Below are positions 16,348 to 24,955 of a stretch of DNA of 40,665 bases, one piece after another. Below the pieces are notes generated by a model. That model worked only from the letters and a program-made list of their open reading frames with translations. It made no database searches and was not told the origin of the DNA. Location of the stretch: the NCBI RefSeq assembly GCF_016790065.1, contig NZ_JAEUPY010000386.1, positions 1-40,665 of the forward strand, given 5' to 3'. This stretch comes from Steroidobacter sp. (lineage in GTDB: Bacteria > Pseudomonadota > Gammaproteobacteria > Steroidobacterales > Steroidobacteraceae). Within the stretch, counting starts at the first letter, position 1. Every line of letters begins with the position of its first letter. The position numbers were made by a program, and so were the translations under genes.

Positions 16348-17820
16348 ATGAAATCAATCAGTCTTGCGCTGCTGATGGTGGCAGCGCTGCCGTCGCATGC
16401 AGCAGATCGTTTCGATGCCGCGCGTGCAACGATTCGCGAGCAAATGGTCGAGGCGAGCATTCCCTCGGTGGCCGTCGCCGTTGCGTATCGCGGTAAGATC
16501 GTGTGGGAGCAGGGCTTCGGCTGGGCGGACAAGGAACAACAAATTCCCGCCACTGAGCACACGATGTACTCGCTGGCGTCGTTGACCAAGCCGATCACGG
16601 TCACCGGCCTGATGACGCTGGTGCAGGCGGGCAAGCTCGAGCTGGATCGTCCCATCAATGACTATCTGGGCGACGCGAAGTTGCGAGTGCGCGTTGGCGA
16701 TCCGCAGGCTGTCACGGTTCGTCGAGTGATCGATCATAGCTCTGGGTTACCCGGCGGCAGTCAGTTCTTCTATGGCGACGAGCGCGCGCTCACGCCGTCG
16801 ATGGAACAAACCCTTTTGCGTTATGGCGACGTGGTTGCGGTCCCGGGAGAACGTTGGGAATACACCAACTTGGGCTACGGCGCGCTCGGTTATGTGATCG
16901 AACGTGTGTCGGGCCAGAGCTACTCCGAATACCTGCGAAGCGCAGTGTTCATGCCTCTCGGTATGACGCATTCAGCCGTCGATGTCGGTCCGGAGCTGAA
17001 ACGGTTTCAGGCGGTGCGCTATGACCGCACTCGTCAGCCGGTGCCGATGTATGGATTCGGCGAGCCGGGCTCAGCGGCGGCCTATTCCAGTGCTCACGAT
17101 TTGGTGCGCTTGGGCATGTTCTTCTTGAAGAACCGTCTGCGCGATCAGCGTCCGATCTTGAACGACGCCGCCGTCGATCAGATGACCAGTGCCTCGCCCT
17201 CCGACGATGGCGGCATGATCGGTACGGTGGGCTGGCAGGCCCGCAAGTACGGCAACTATGTGGCGTATGGCCATGCCGGCTCGATGGCGGGTGTGACCAC
17301 CGATCTGTCCATGATCCCGTCGCAGAACTTGTGCGTCGTCATGCTGGTGAATGCGTCCGTGGGCTCGAAGCTGTATCGCATGCGCGATGCCGTGATTCAG
17401 TCAGTGCTGCCCGACTGGAACTCGCTGCCGTCGCAGAACGCAGCACCGACACCGCCGCCGGCGTTTCAGCCGACGGCCGAGTTGCAGGGAGAGTGGAGCG
17501 GCAAAGTCCATACATACGAAGGCGAACTGCCGATTCGGTTGCGAGTGCTGGCGAGTGGCGACGTTCATGTGCAGATTGGCTCGCAGCGGACCACGCTGTT
17601 GAACAATGTGACATTCGAAAAAGGCCGTTTGAAGGGCTATGCGCTCAGTCAGATCCCGACTGGGGACACCAAGCGCTATCCGCATGAAGTGGCGCTGGAT
17701 CTCACGCTGCGAGGCGCCGTTCTCAACGGCAGCGTGGCCGCGAACAACATCAACGATCCCAAAGTGAATTGGGTCTATGGACTGCCGCATTGGACCGAGC
17801 TGCAGAGGAATTCGCCATGA
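16348..17820 (+). CDS. Secreted serine hydrolase, beta-lactamase fold, 'HAG' subtype (module 2, A)
   Basis: This 490-aa exported protein has a signal peptide (SLALLMVAALPSHA). Its catalytic motifs are S78-L-T-K81, Y172-T-N174 and H309-A-G311. After a proline-rich linker (about 405-420) comes a separate C-terminal beta-domain starting ELQGEWSGKVHTYEGELPI and ending HWTELQR, also found in the other three hydrolases of modules 2 and 3. It is most like the module 3 enzyme at 26182-27699: both have SGLPGG, a HAG third motif and the same linker type. ATG 16348 lies 23 bases after the alpha/beta hydrolase stop. Its stop overlaps the next gene (ATGA). Amidase, D-peptidase or esterase activity are all possible for this family. 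Confidence 0.9.
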   Translation: MKSISLALLMVAALPSHAADRFDAARATIREQMVEASIPSVAVAVAYRGKIVWEQGFGWADKEQQIPATEHTMYSLASLTKPITVTGLMTLVQAGKLELDRPINDYLGDAKLRVRVGDPQAVTVRRVIDHSSGLPGGSQFFYGDERALTPSMEQTLLRYGDVVAVPGERWEYTNLGYGALGYVIERVSGQSYSEYLRSAVFMPLGMTHSAVDVGPELKRFQAVRYDRTRQPVPMYGFGEPGSAAAYSSAHDLVRLGMFFLKNRLRDQRPILNDAAVDQMTSASPSDDGGMIGTVGWQARKYGNYVAYGHAGSMAGVTTDLSMIPSQNLCVVMLVNASVGSKLYRMRDAVIQSVLPDWNSLPSQNAAPTPPPAFQPTAELQGEWSGKVHTYEGELPIRLRVLASGDVHVQIGSQRTTLLNNVTFEKGRLKGYALSQIPTGDTKRYPHEVALDLTLRGAVLNGSVAANNINDPKVNWVYGLPHWTELQRNSP

Positions 17821-19271
17821 GAAATCTTGCAGTCCTGCTGCTGTCGTTGGCTGGCATCGCGCAGGCAGGCGCCGCCGATCGATTCGATTCGGTTCGCTCC
17901 TTCATCGAGGCGCAGCGAGTCGAGGGCGATATCGCGGGTATCTCCGTGGCTGTCAGTCAGCGAGGGCGCATCGTTTGGGAGCAGGGCTTCGGCTGGGCGG
18001 ATCGCGAGAATCGTATTCCCGCCACTGAGCACACGATGTTCTCGCTCGCGTCCATCTCCAAGCCGATCACTGCCACTGGGCTGATGACATTGGTTCAAGC
18101 CGGCAAGGTGGATCTGGACAAGCCGGTGAACGACTACCTCGGTGCCGCGCAGCTCAAAGCACGAGTGGGAGATGCACGCGATGCGACGGTGCGACGAGTG
18201 GCCAATCACTCCTCAGGGCTGCCGTTGCACTATCACTTGATCTACAGCGATGAGCCTTATCGCAAGGCGTCCACCGAGGAGACCCTCGCTCACTACGGCA
18301 ACTTGATCACGTTGCCCGGCGAACGTGTCGAGTATTCGAATCTCGGCTACGGGGTGCTCGACTACATCATCCGCCGGGTTTCGGGCATGAGCTATGCGGA
18401 TTTCATGGCCGCCGAAGTGTTCGCTCCGCTCGGGCTCACGCGCATGTCGGTGGGCCTCAGTCCCGCGACCGAATCTCTGGCAGCCGTGCGTTACAACCCC
18501 GATGGATCGCGAATCGCATTCTACGATTCGGATCACCAAGGTGCCTCGGCGGTCTATGGCAGTGCTCACGACTTGGTACGGTTCGCGATGTTTCATTTGA
18601 AAGATCATCGCCCCGACCAGCGAGCCATCCTGTCCGATGCGTCACTCGATGAGATGCAGCGTCGCACCGTCAACGAATCGGAGCGGTCGGGCTACGGCGT
18701 CAGCTGGAACATCGTGGATCGCGACAACGGCTACCGCACCGTCGAGCATGGCGGCGGCATGCCGGGCGTCGGCGTGGTGTTGTTGATGATTCCCTCTGAA
18801 GACATCGCGGTCGCGGTGCTGACCAATCATCGGCAGGGTCGCCATCGCGCCATTGCGGACAAGGTGCTGCAGACACTGCTACCCAAGTGGCGGCCGCAGC
18901 CGAAGCAAGAACGTGGCGACAATCCTCCGTTCGTGCCCGGACCCCAACTGCAAGGCAAGTGGTCGGGCAGCCTGCACACTTACAAATCGGAGATCCCCAT
19001 CACCGTCGAATTTCTGGCCTCGGGCGAAGTGCGTGCCGGCCTTCGCGGTCAACATGTGAGCATCGTGCGGCAGGTCCGGTACAACGACGGGTTGTTCGAA
19101 GGCTTGATGGCTGGCCAGCTCGATACGCCGGATGCGCGTTGGAACGATCCTGGCATGCTCGACTTGTCGCTACGCCTACGCGGCGATCGGCTCACCGGCG
19201 GGGCTGCCACCACATCGGAGGACTGGCGCGCCGGCGCGCTGACGCATTGGGTGGAGTTGCGAAGGAACTGA
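17817..19271 (+). CDS. Secreted serine hydrolase, beta-lactamase fold, 'HGG' subtype (module 2, B)
   Basis: This 484-aa exported protein has a signal peptide (NLAVLLLSLAGIAQAGA). Its motifs are S79-I-S-K82, Y173-S-N175 and H311-G-G313. The same C-terminal beta-domain as in its neighbours begins LQGKWSGSLHTYKSEIPI and closes with HWVELRR. It is most like the module 3 enzyme at 23496-24953, with shared stretches such as NHSSGLPLHYHLIYSDE and HGGGMPGVGVVLL. I chose ATG 17817, which overlaps the upstream stop (ATGA) and follows GAGGAA; an upstream TTG would extend it into the previous gene and spoil the signal peptide. It is the last gene of module 2. The duplicated pairs A and B probably have different specificities. 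Confidence 0.9.
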   Translation: MRNLAVLLLSLAGIAQAGAADRFDSVRSFIEAQRVEGDIAGISVAVSQRGRIVWEQGFGWADRENRIPATEHTMFSLASISKPITATGLMTLVQAGKVDLDKPVNDYLGAAQLKARVGDARDATVRRVANHSSGLPLHYHLIYSDEPYRKASTEETLAHYGNLITLPGERVEYSNLGYGVLDYIIRRVSGMSYADFMAAEVFAPLGLTRMSVGLSPATESLAAVRYNPDGSRIAFYDSDHQGASAVYGSAHDLVRFAMFHLKDHRPDQRAILSDASLDEMQRRTVNESERSGYGVSWNIVDRDNGYRTVEHGGGMPGVGVVLLMIPSEDIAVAVLTNHRQGRHRAIADKVLQTLLPKWRPQPKQERGDNPPFVPGPQLQGKWSGSLHTYKSEIPITVEFLASGEVRAGLRGQHVSIVRQVRYNDGLFEGLMAGQLDTPDARWNDPGMLDLSLRLRGDRLTGGAATTSEDWRAGALTHWVELRRN

Positions 19272-19335
19272 TGCCGCCCATTTGAAGTACCACGGACGGC
19301 GGGCGCATTTCCCTACGGCTCCAGGAAAATATTTG

Positions 19336-19358
19336 CAGCGGTGTGTTTCGCACCGCTG
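19336..19358 (+). repeat. 8-bp perfect inverted repeat before the module 3 sigma gene
   Basis: CAGCGGTG (19336-19343) and CACCGCTG (19351-19358) flank TGTTTCG, ending 19 bases before the sigma ATG. GGAAAAT at 19324-19330 could be a FecI-like -35 box, in which case the repeat covers the -10 and start region and could be an operator. Alternatively it is a weak terminator for module 2. The GTCAGTTTTGC/CGTCTTA motif of module 2 is absent here. Confidence 0.45.
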
Positions 19359-19377
19359 GCGGGTTTATCTTGTACCG

Positions 19378-19953
19378 ATGAGTGAGCCGCTGGACGTCTG
19401 GTTCAAAAGCGAGGTCGTCGTGCACGAAGACGCGTTGACCCGCTACCTGAGTCGTTGCTGGCCCAATCCCGAAGACATTCACGACCTGCGGCAGGAAACC
19501 TACATTCGGGCCTACGAGTCGGCGCGCAAGCATATTCCGACCTCGGCCCGGCCTTTCATTTTCTCGATTGCACGCAACCTGATGGCTGACCGCATCCGTA
19601 AGCAGCGGATCGTGGCCATCGATTCGGTCGGGGATCTCGAAGCGCTGAACGTGTTGGTGGACGATTTGTCGCCCGAGCAGCGCACGCTCGCGCATCAGGA
19701 ATTGCGACAGCTGGCGGAGGCCTTCGACGAGCTGCCGGAAACACGCCGGCAAGTGGTCTGGATGCGTCGAGTCGATGAGATTTCACAGCGAGAGGTGGCG
19801 GCCCGCCTGGGGCTGAGCGAGAAGACCGTGGAGAAACACATCATGAAAGCCATGAGGCAGCTGACGGACGCGGTGTTCGGGAAGGCGATCGCCATCGTCA
19901 CCAAGCCGGCCCCTGAGGAGCGCAACGAGCATGGAAAGCAGCAAGCAGATTGA
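19378..19953 (+). CDS. ECF sigma factor, FecI type (module 3)
   Basis: This is a complete 191-aa sigma factor. Region 2 is at about 20-85 (EDALTRYLSRCW, DIHDLRQETYIRAYESA, FIFSIARNLMADRIRKQ). Region 4 is at about 115-165 (LPETRRQVVWMRRVDEIS, then QREVAARLGLSEKTVEKHI). The recognition helix matches the module 1 sigma pattern (TVEK) rather than module 2. I chose ATG 19378 because the upstream extension to TTG 19282 reads through an inverted repeat and gives unrelated residues. The ribosome site is weak. The fecR start lies inside the 3' end of this gene (23-base overlap), so expression is coupled. It should activate the receptor and hydrolase genes of module 3. Confidence 0.93.
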   Translation: MSEPLDVWFKSEVVVHEDALTRYLSRCWPNPEDIHDLRQETYIRAYESARKHIPTSARPFIFSIARNLMADRIRKQRIVAIDSVGDLEALNVLVDDLSPEQRTLAHQELRQLAEAFDELPETRRQVVWMRRVDEISQREVAARLGLSEKTVEKHIMKAMRQLTDAVFGKAIAIVTKPAPEERNEHGKQQAD

Positions 19954-20938
19954 AGCCAGCGCGAGCGCCTGGCTGGCCAAGCGCGATACCGGGCTGCTGA
20001 GCGAACAGGAGCAGCGGGAACTGGCCGACTGGCTGGAGGCGGACACGGCCAACCGCGTCGCTTTCCTGCGCCTGGAGGCTGGGTGGGAACGCATCGCCCG
20101 TCTGAAAGCCCTCGCCGCGGGGGCGAAGCCTGGCATTCCTCCCCGCCGCGGACGCTGGGGGACATCGCCTTTCTTCAGAAAGCGCTCTGACGCAGCGGCG
20201 CGCCCGCTGGTTCGCGTGTCGCGGCCAAGGCTGGTCGCGCTGGCGGCCAGTGTGCTGCTGGCAGTGGCAGCGGGCGTTTACTTCAACTCGTCGAACTCTG
20301 ACGGTCGTTACACCACAGTGATCGGCGGCGTGTCGTCCATTCCATTGAGCGACGGCTCGACCATGACGCTGAACACGGCCAGTAAGGTTCGGGTGGCGTT
20401 GACCCAAACGCAGCGTTACATCGCGCTCGATGCCGGCGAAGCATTCTTCGAGGTGGCCAAGGATGCCTCGCGACCTTTCGTGGTCGACATCGGTGGCAAG
20501 CGCGTGGTCGCAGTCGGCACGCAGTTCTCCGTTCGCCGCTACGGCGAGGATCTGCAAGTCGTGGTCACTGAGGGCAAGGTGCGGCTCGAGCAGAAGGACG
20601 GCAGCGCGATCTCGGAACTGCTGACCGCTGGTGAAGTGGCGCACACTGCCAACGCCGCCGTGCTGGTGCAGAGAAGGTCAGTGCGTGAGGCTGAAGACGC
20701 ATTGAGCTGGCGGCGAGGCTATCTCATCTTCGATGAAACCTTGTTGGTCGATGCCGTGACTGAGTTCAATCGCTATACATCGCGCAAGATTCAGGTCGAG
20801 GGACCCAAGCTCGCGTCACTGCGTATCAGCGGCAAGTTTCGTGCGACCAATGCCGACGATTTCATTCACGTGCTTCGCAACGGCTTCGGCGTCCAGGTGC
20901 GAGAAACGGTAGAGGGCGACGTCCGCGCCAAAGATTGA
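19931..20938 (+). CDS. FecR-type sigma regulator (module 3)
   Basis: This inner-membrane regulator of 335 aa has the N-terminal family pattern (SASAWLAKRDTGLLSEQEQ, LADWLEADTANRVAF). A basic linker precedes one membrane segment at about residues 101-118. The periplasmic FecR domain contains LSDGSTMTLNTASKVRV, LDAGEAFFEVAKDASRPF and AVGTQFSV. A DUF4974-like C-terminus follows (LRISGKFRATNADDFIH), which should touch the receptor STN domain. GAGGAG at about 19915 precedes ATG 19931, which lies inside the sigma gene. The 87 bases to the receptor gene hold a 6-bp stem (CGGGAT/ATCCCG, 20952-20969) and no promoter I can name with confidence. Confidence 0.93.
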   Translation: MESSKQIEASASAWLAKRDTGLLSEQEQRELADWLEADTANRVAFLRLEAGWERIARLKALAAGAKPGIPPRRGRWGTSPFFRKRSDAAARPLVRVSRPRLVALAASVLLAVAAGVYFNSSNSDGRYTTVIGGVSSIPLSDGSTMTLNTASKVRVALTQTQRYIALDAGEAFFEVAKDASRPFVVDIGGKRVVAVGTQFSVRRYGEDLQVVVTEGKVRLEQKDGSAISELLTAGEVAHTANAAVLVQRRSVREAEDALSWRRGYLIFDETLLVDAVTEFNRYTSRKIQVEGPKLASLRISGKFRATNADDFIHVLRNGFGVQVRETVEGDVRAKD

Positions 20939-21025
20939 TCGCGCGGGGTGGCGGGATTTGCGCATCCCGTCCGTGGTATTACCCAGCGGCGCCCAAACTT
21001 CATTACAGCCGCGTGGGAGTCTGGC

Positions 21026-23479
21026 ATGTTGAAAAAACGTATGCCGAAGTGCGGCAGCATTGTGACGATGTGTGCATTGGCCATTTCGGCGCACGCCGCG
21101 GCGGACACGCGCTCACATCTAAATCTGCCCGCGGGCGAACTGGTTTCTGCATTGAAGGCGTTGGCACAACAGTCCGACGTCGATCTGGTCTATGAACCCG
21201 AGCAACTGCGACGAATTCATACCAACGGTGTGAAGGGTGAGTACACCGCGCAGGAAGCCGTAGCGATCCTGTTGAAGGCAACTGCATTTCGCGTCTACCT
21301 GGCTCCCGGCGGCGCCATGGTGATTACGCCGGCGTCGATGGAACAATCGAGCAACGCGAGTCCGACCCACAACGGTTTGGTGCCCGCATCGAGCACCCGC
21401 GGCGGCACTGACACGGGGCGAGTGGTGCTCGCTCAAGCTGCAACCAGCAGCACACCGAACGAGTCCACGGTCAAAACGAATCGACCGCAGTTGGAAGAGG
21501 TGACGGTGTTCGGCCGGGGCGTCCGCAGTACGGTCAACGATGTGCCGCAGACCGTCAACGTGTTCGATGCCGAGTTCATCGAGAACGTGCAGGCCAAGAA
21601 AATCACCGACGTGGTGCGCTTCACGCCAAACCTGGTGCCGAGCGGTTCCTCGAATGTGCTTTACGACGACGTGCGCTCGCGCGGCTTTCCCTCGTCATTT
21701 ACTTGGAACGGCATGGCACGCCGTTTCACCAACGGCACGCTGAAGATGGCCAACGTCGAGCGGGTCGAAGTGCTCAAGGGACCGGCCTCGGTGCTGTACG
21801 GACCGATGGAGCCGGGCGCGGTCGTGAATCTGGTGACCAAACGTCCGCAGTCGCAATTCGGTGCCAGCGGCAGTCTGCAGTTCGGCAGCGACAACGAACA
21901 GAACTACAGCATGGACATCGGCGGGCCGCTGACGGAGAAGATCGGTGCTCGGCTGAACACTGCGTACTTCAAAACAGACACGGCATTCGACAACTCCGGG
22001 CTCGAAGACATATTCGTCGCACCCGTGGTCGAGTTTCGTTTCAGCGATCGTACGGTGCTGACCCTCGATGGCTACTACGACAAGGTCGAGTGGGCGGACG
22101 GCTATAGCGATGGCCGTGTGCCGGTGATCGGTGGGCTGGTGCCGAATCCTGTGGGCCGGTTGCCGTTGAGCACCAACTTGCAGTACGACACCAACATTAC
22201 CGCTCCGGAAGGTTACGGAGAGGTGAGCATCTTCTACAGCGACCTCGATGCAAACGCGCGTTTTTCTCACGAGTTCAGCGATAGCGTGTCACTGAACGTC
22301 GCACTCTCACATCATCGCGCGCGCGGCGATCGGGAGCAGATACAGACGGGCTTGTTGGCGGCGAACAATCGCACGCTGGGTCGCTCTTACACCTTGGAGC
22401 GAGGCGGCGACTATAAGACCGAGGTTGCGCACTTGGATCTCAAGTGGAGCTTCAGCACGGGGGCAGTTACTCACGACGTGGCCGTCGGTGTCGATCACAC
22501 CAAGACGGATTCGGATTATTCCTACGCCTTCATCGGCATCACGCCCATCGATATTTTCACGCCGGTGTACGGCACCATCGTGCTGCCGAACGTCATCCCG
22601 TTCGATGAGGACAATGCCAGCACCAAAGTGTCCGAAGCGTTCGTGCAGGACCGTCTGAGTCTCGGGCGGTTCCATGTGCTGGGTGGCGCACGTTATTCGG
22701 ACTACGAAAGCCAAGACCGATATCAGGTCTTTCAGGGCGCGCTGCGCTCCACCGATATGCAGGACCAGATCTGGTCGACGCAGTTTGGTTTGCTGTATGA
22801 CGCGGCCGATTGGATAACGTTGTTCGCCAGTCGCAACGAGTCGTTCGTGCCGCGTCTGGCCAACATTTTCGGCCGCGGTTCAGTGGTGCAGCCCGAACTC
22901 GGCCTGCAGTACGAAGTCGGCGCGAAGCTGACGTTCAGCGACAGTGGCTTCTCCGGCAATGTGGTGTTCTTCGACATCGACAAGGACAATCTGCTGGTGT
23001 TTGACGAAGCCCACCCGGGTTTTCGCCTGCCGCTGGGTGGCGTGAGTTCCAAGGGGTTCGAGATCTCGCTGGAAGGTAGCCCGAGCCCGGGACTGTCGAT
23101 GTATGTGGGTTACGGCTACAACTCCACCGAAATCACTAAAGCCGATGCCAATGTCGGCAACAGTTTCTACCACGTTCCGAAACAGACGCTGTCAGCCTAC
23201 GTGAGTTATGAAATTCAAGACGGCCTGGCGCGCGGTTTGGCGCTGACCACATCGATGCAGCACGTGGGCGAACGGTTCGCCTCCGACGATAATTTGTACA
23301 AGTGGCCGTCCTACACGCGAGTCGACCTGGGGGCGACCTATCCGGTGACCGATCGGGTGCAGGTGGGCATGAATATCAGGAATCTGCTGGAGTCGACCAT
23401 GTACTCCGGCTTCGGTGCCGTGCGTGTCACCCGCGATCCGTTCCGGACGGTCATGGGCACCGTTTCGTTCCGTTACTGA
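21026..23479 (+). CDS. TonB-dependent receptor with STN signalling domain (module 3)
   Basis: This is an outer-membrane transducer-receptor of 817 aa. A signal peptide (GSIVTMCALAISAHAAA) precedes an STN domain (about 30-105; LNLPAGELVSALKALAQQ, VKGEYTAQEAVAILL). A low-complexity linker of about 50 residues leads to the TonB-box region (LEEVTVFGRG), a plug (VPQTVNVFDAEFIEN, VERVEVLKGPASVLYGPM, GAVVNLVTKRPQ) and a barrel ending in VSFRY. The plug is of siderophore-receptor type. ATG 21026 is favoured by GGGAG six bases upstream; the longer GTG-start reading (20948) covers the leader. The serine hydrolase gene begins 16 bases after the stop, so import and hydrolysis genes are co-transcribed. 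Confidence 0.92.
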   Translation: MLKKRMPKCGSIVTMCALAISAHAAADTRSHLNLPAGELVSALKALAQQSDVDLVYEPEQLRRIHTNGVKGEYTAQEAVAILLKATAFRVYLAPGGAMVITPASMEQSSNASPTHNGLVPASSTRGGTDTGRVVLAQAATSSTPNESTVKTNRPQLEEVTVFGRGVRSTVNDVPQTVNVFDAEFIENVQAKKITDVVRFTPNLVPSGSSNVLYDDVRSRGFPSSFTWNGMARRFTNGTLKMANVERVEVLKGPASVLYGPMEPGAVVNLVTKRPQSQFGASGSLQFGSDNEQNYSMDIGGPLTEKIGARLNTAYFKTDTAFDNSGLEDIFVAPVVEFRFSDRTVLTLDGYYDKVEWADGYSDGRVPVIGGLVPNPVGRLPLSTNLQYDTNITAPEGYGEVSIFYSDLDANARFSHEFSDSVSLNVALSHHRARGDREQIQTGLLAANNRTLGRSYTLERGGDYKTEVAHLDLKWSFSTGAVTHDVAVGVDHTKTDSDYSYAFIGITPIDIFTPVYGTIVLPNVIPFDEDNASTKVSEAFVQDRLSLGRFHVLGGARYSDYESQDRYQVFQGALRSTDMQDQIWSTQFGLLYDAADWITLFASRNESFVPRLANIFGRGSVVQPELGLQYEVGAKLTFSDSGFSGNVVFFDIDKDNLLVFDEAHPGFRLPLGGVSSKGFEISLEGSPSPGLSMYVGYGYNSTEITKADANVGNSFYHVPKQTLSAYVSYEIQDGLARGLALTTSMQHVGERFASDDNLYKWPSYTRVDLGATYPVTDRVQVGMNIRNLLESTMYSGFGAVRVTRDPFRTVMGTVSFRY

Positions 23480-23495
23480 TTCAGGGACGAAGCTC

Positions 23496-24953
23496 ATGAG
23501 AGTTAGTGTTGCTCTATGCGCGTGCCTGCTCGTCGCGCAATCCGACGTTCACGCGGCGGATCGTTTCGACAGCGTTCGTGCATATATCCGCGAGCAGATG
23601 GTCGAAGGGCATGTCCCTTCGGTCGCGGTCGCCTTGAGTCAGCGGGGCAAGATCGTGTGGGAGGAGGGGTTCGGCTGGGCGGATCGCGAGAATCGCGTCC
23701 CCGCCACCGAGCACACCCTGTACTCGCTGGCGTCGATCACCAAGCCGTTCACGGCGACCGCGCTCATGACACTGGTGCAGTCCGGGCAGATCGATCTGGA
23801 CAAACCGGTGAACGACTACCTGGGCTCCGCCAAGCTGGTAGCTCGTGTCGGTGACGCGCGTGATGCAACGGTGCGCCGGGTGGCCAATCATTCGTCCGGT
23901 TTGCCGCTGCACTACCACCTCATCTACAGCGATGAGTCGTATCGCGTGCCGTCGCGGGATGAGACCATTTTGCGCTTCGGTAATCTGATCACCGCGCCCG
24001 GGGAGAAGCTGGAGTATTCCAATCTGGGCTACGGAGTGCTGGATCATGTGATCAGTCGGGTGTCCGGCAAGAGCTACGCTGCCTTCCTATCGGAGCAGGT
24101 CTTCATTCCCCTCGGACTGACTCGCACCTCGGTCGGCGTGCCGCCTGGCCTGGAGCGTGATCAAGCAGTGCGTTATTCGGATGCCGGTGTACCCATTCCT
24201 TTCTATGACTCGGATCATGCCGGTGCCTCCGCTGTGTATGGCAGTGCTCACGATCTGTTGCGGTTCGCGATGTTTCATATGAAGGACCGGCTGGCGGATC
24301 AGAAACGGATTCTGTCCGATGCGTCGCTGGACGAGATGCAGCGACGAACATTTCCAGCCGAGGGCAACGAGGGCCACGGCGTCAGCTGGAAGATCGTGAA
24401 CCGTACCGATGGCTATCGAGTGGTTGAGCATGGCGGCGGTATGCCGGGCGTAGGCGTGGTGCTGCTGTTGATTCCCGCTGAGGACGTCGCGGTCGTGGTG
24501 CTGACGAACCAAAGACAAGGACGCCATCGCGCCATTGCCGACAAGGTGCTGCAAACAGTGTTGCCGAAATGGCGGACGGACAAGAAGCCGGACTGGCAAC
24601 CGCCTGGGGCATTTACCACACCGACGCAGTTGGCGGGGAAGTGGTCGGGTGCGGTGCGCACTTACAAAGCCGATGTGCCGCTGACTGTTGAGTTCTTTCC
24701 TTCTGGCGACGTGCACGCTCAGTTGAACGGGCAGCGGACCAGTCTGGTGTCAGAGGCGCTGTTCGAGAACGGCATATTCAGCGGCAATTTCGCCAGCGAA
24801 CTGGATACCGAAGAAGCGGCGCTGCGTGCGCCTGACATTCTGTATTTGAACTTGAAGCTGCGCGGCTCGCTGTTGAATGGCGGCCTGGCAGTGATGTCGG
24901 AGGACGAGCGCAGCGGTGCTCTGACGCATTGGGTCGAGCTGAGCAAGCAGTAG
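23496..24953 (+). CDS. Secreted serine hydrolase, beta-lactamase fold, 'HGG' subtype (module 3, C)
   Basis: This 485-aa exported protein has a signal peptide (RVSVALCACLLVAQSDVHAA). Its motifs are S80-I-T-K83, Y174-S-N176 and H312-G-G314. The C-terminal beta-domain begins LAGKWSGAVRTYKADVPL and ends HWVELSKQ. It is the counterpart of the module 2 enzyme B (17817-19271), which it resembles much more than its own neighbour D. I chose ATG 23496, 16 bases after the receptor stop and the only start that leaves an intact signal peptide; an earlier in-frame start lies inside the receptor gene. GGGAC lies about ten bases upstream. Confidence 0.9.
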   Translation: MRVSVALCACLLVAQSDVHAADRFDSVRAYIREQMVEGHVPSVAVALSQRGKIVWEEGFGWADRENRVPATEHTLYSLASITKPFTATALMTLVQSGQIDLDKPVNDYLGSAKLVARVGDARDATVRRVANHSSGLPLHYHLIYSDESYRVPSRDETILRFGNLITAPGEKLEYSNLGYGVLDHVISRVSGKSYAAFLSEQVFIPLGLTRTSVGVPPGLERDQAVRYSDAGVPIPFYDSDHAGASAVYGSAHDLLRFAMFHMKDRLADQKRILSDASLDEMQRRTFPAEGNEGHGVSWKIVNRTDGYRVVEHGGGMPGVGVVLLLIPAEDVAVVVLTNQRQGRHRAIADKVLQTVLPKWRTDKKPDWQPPGAFTTPTQLAGKWSGAVRTYKADVPLTVEFFPSGDVHAQLNGQRTSLVSEALFENGIFSGNFASELDTEEAALRAPDILYLNLKLRGSLLNGGLAVMSEDERSGALTHWVELSKQ

Positions 24954-24955
24954 CC

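Noticed and set aside
24929-24955. TTG start for the module 3 alpha/beta hydrolase
   Set aside because: It would overlap the upstream gene and put nine extra residues before the signal peptide; GTG 24956 is the simpler choice, though not proven.
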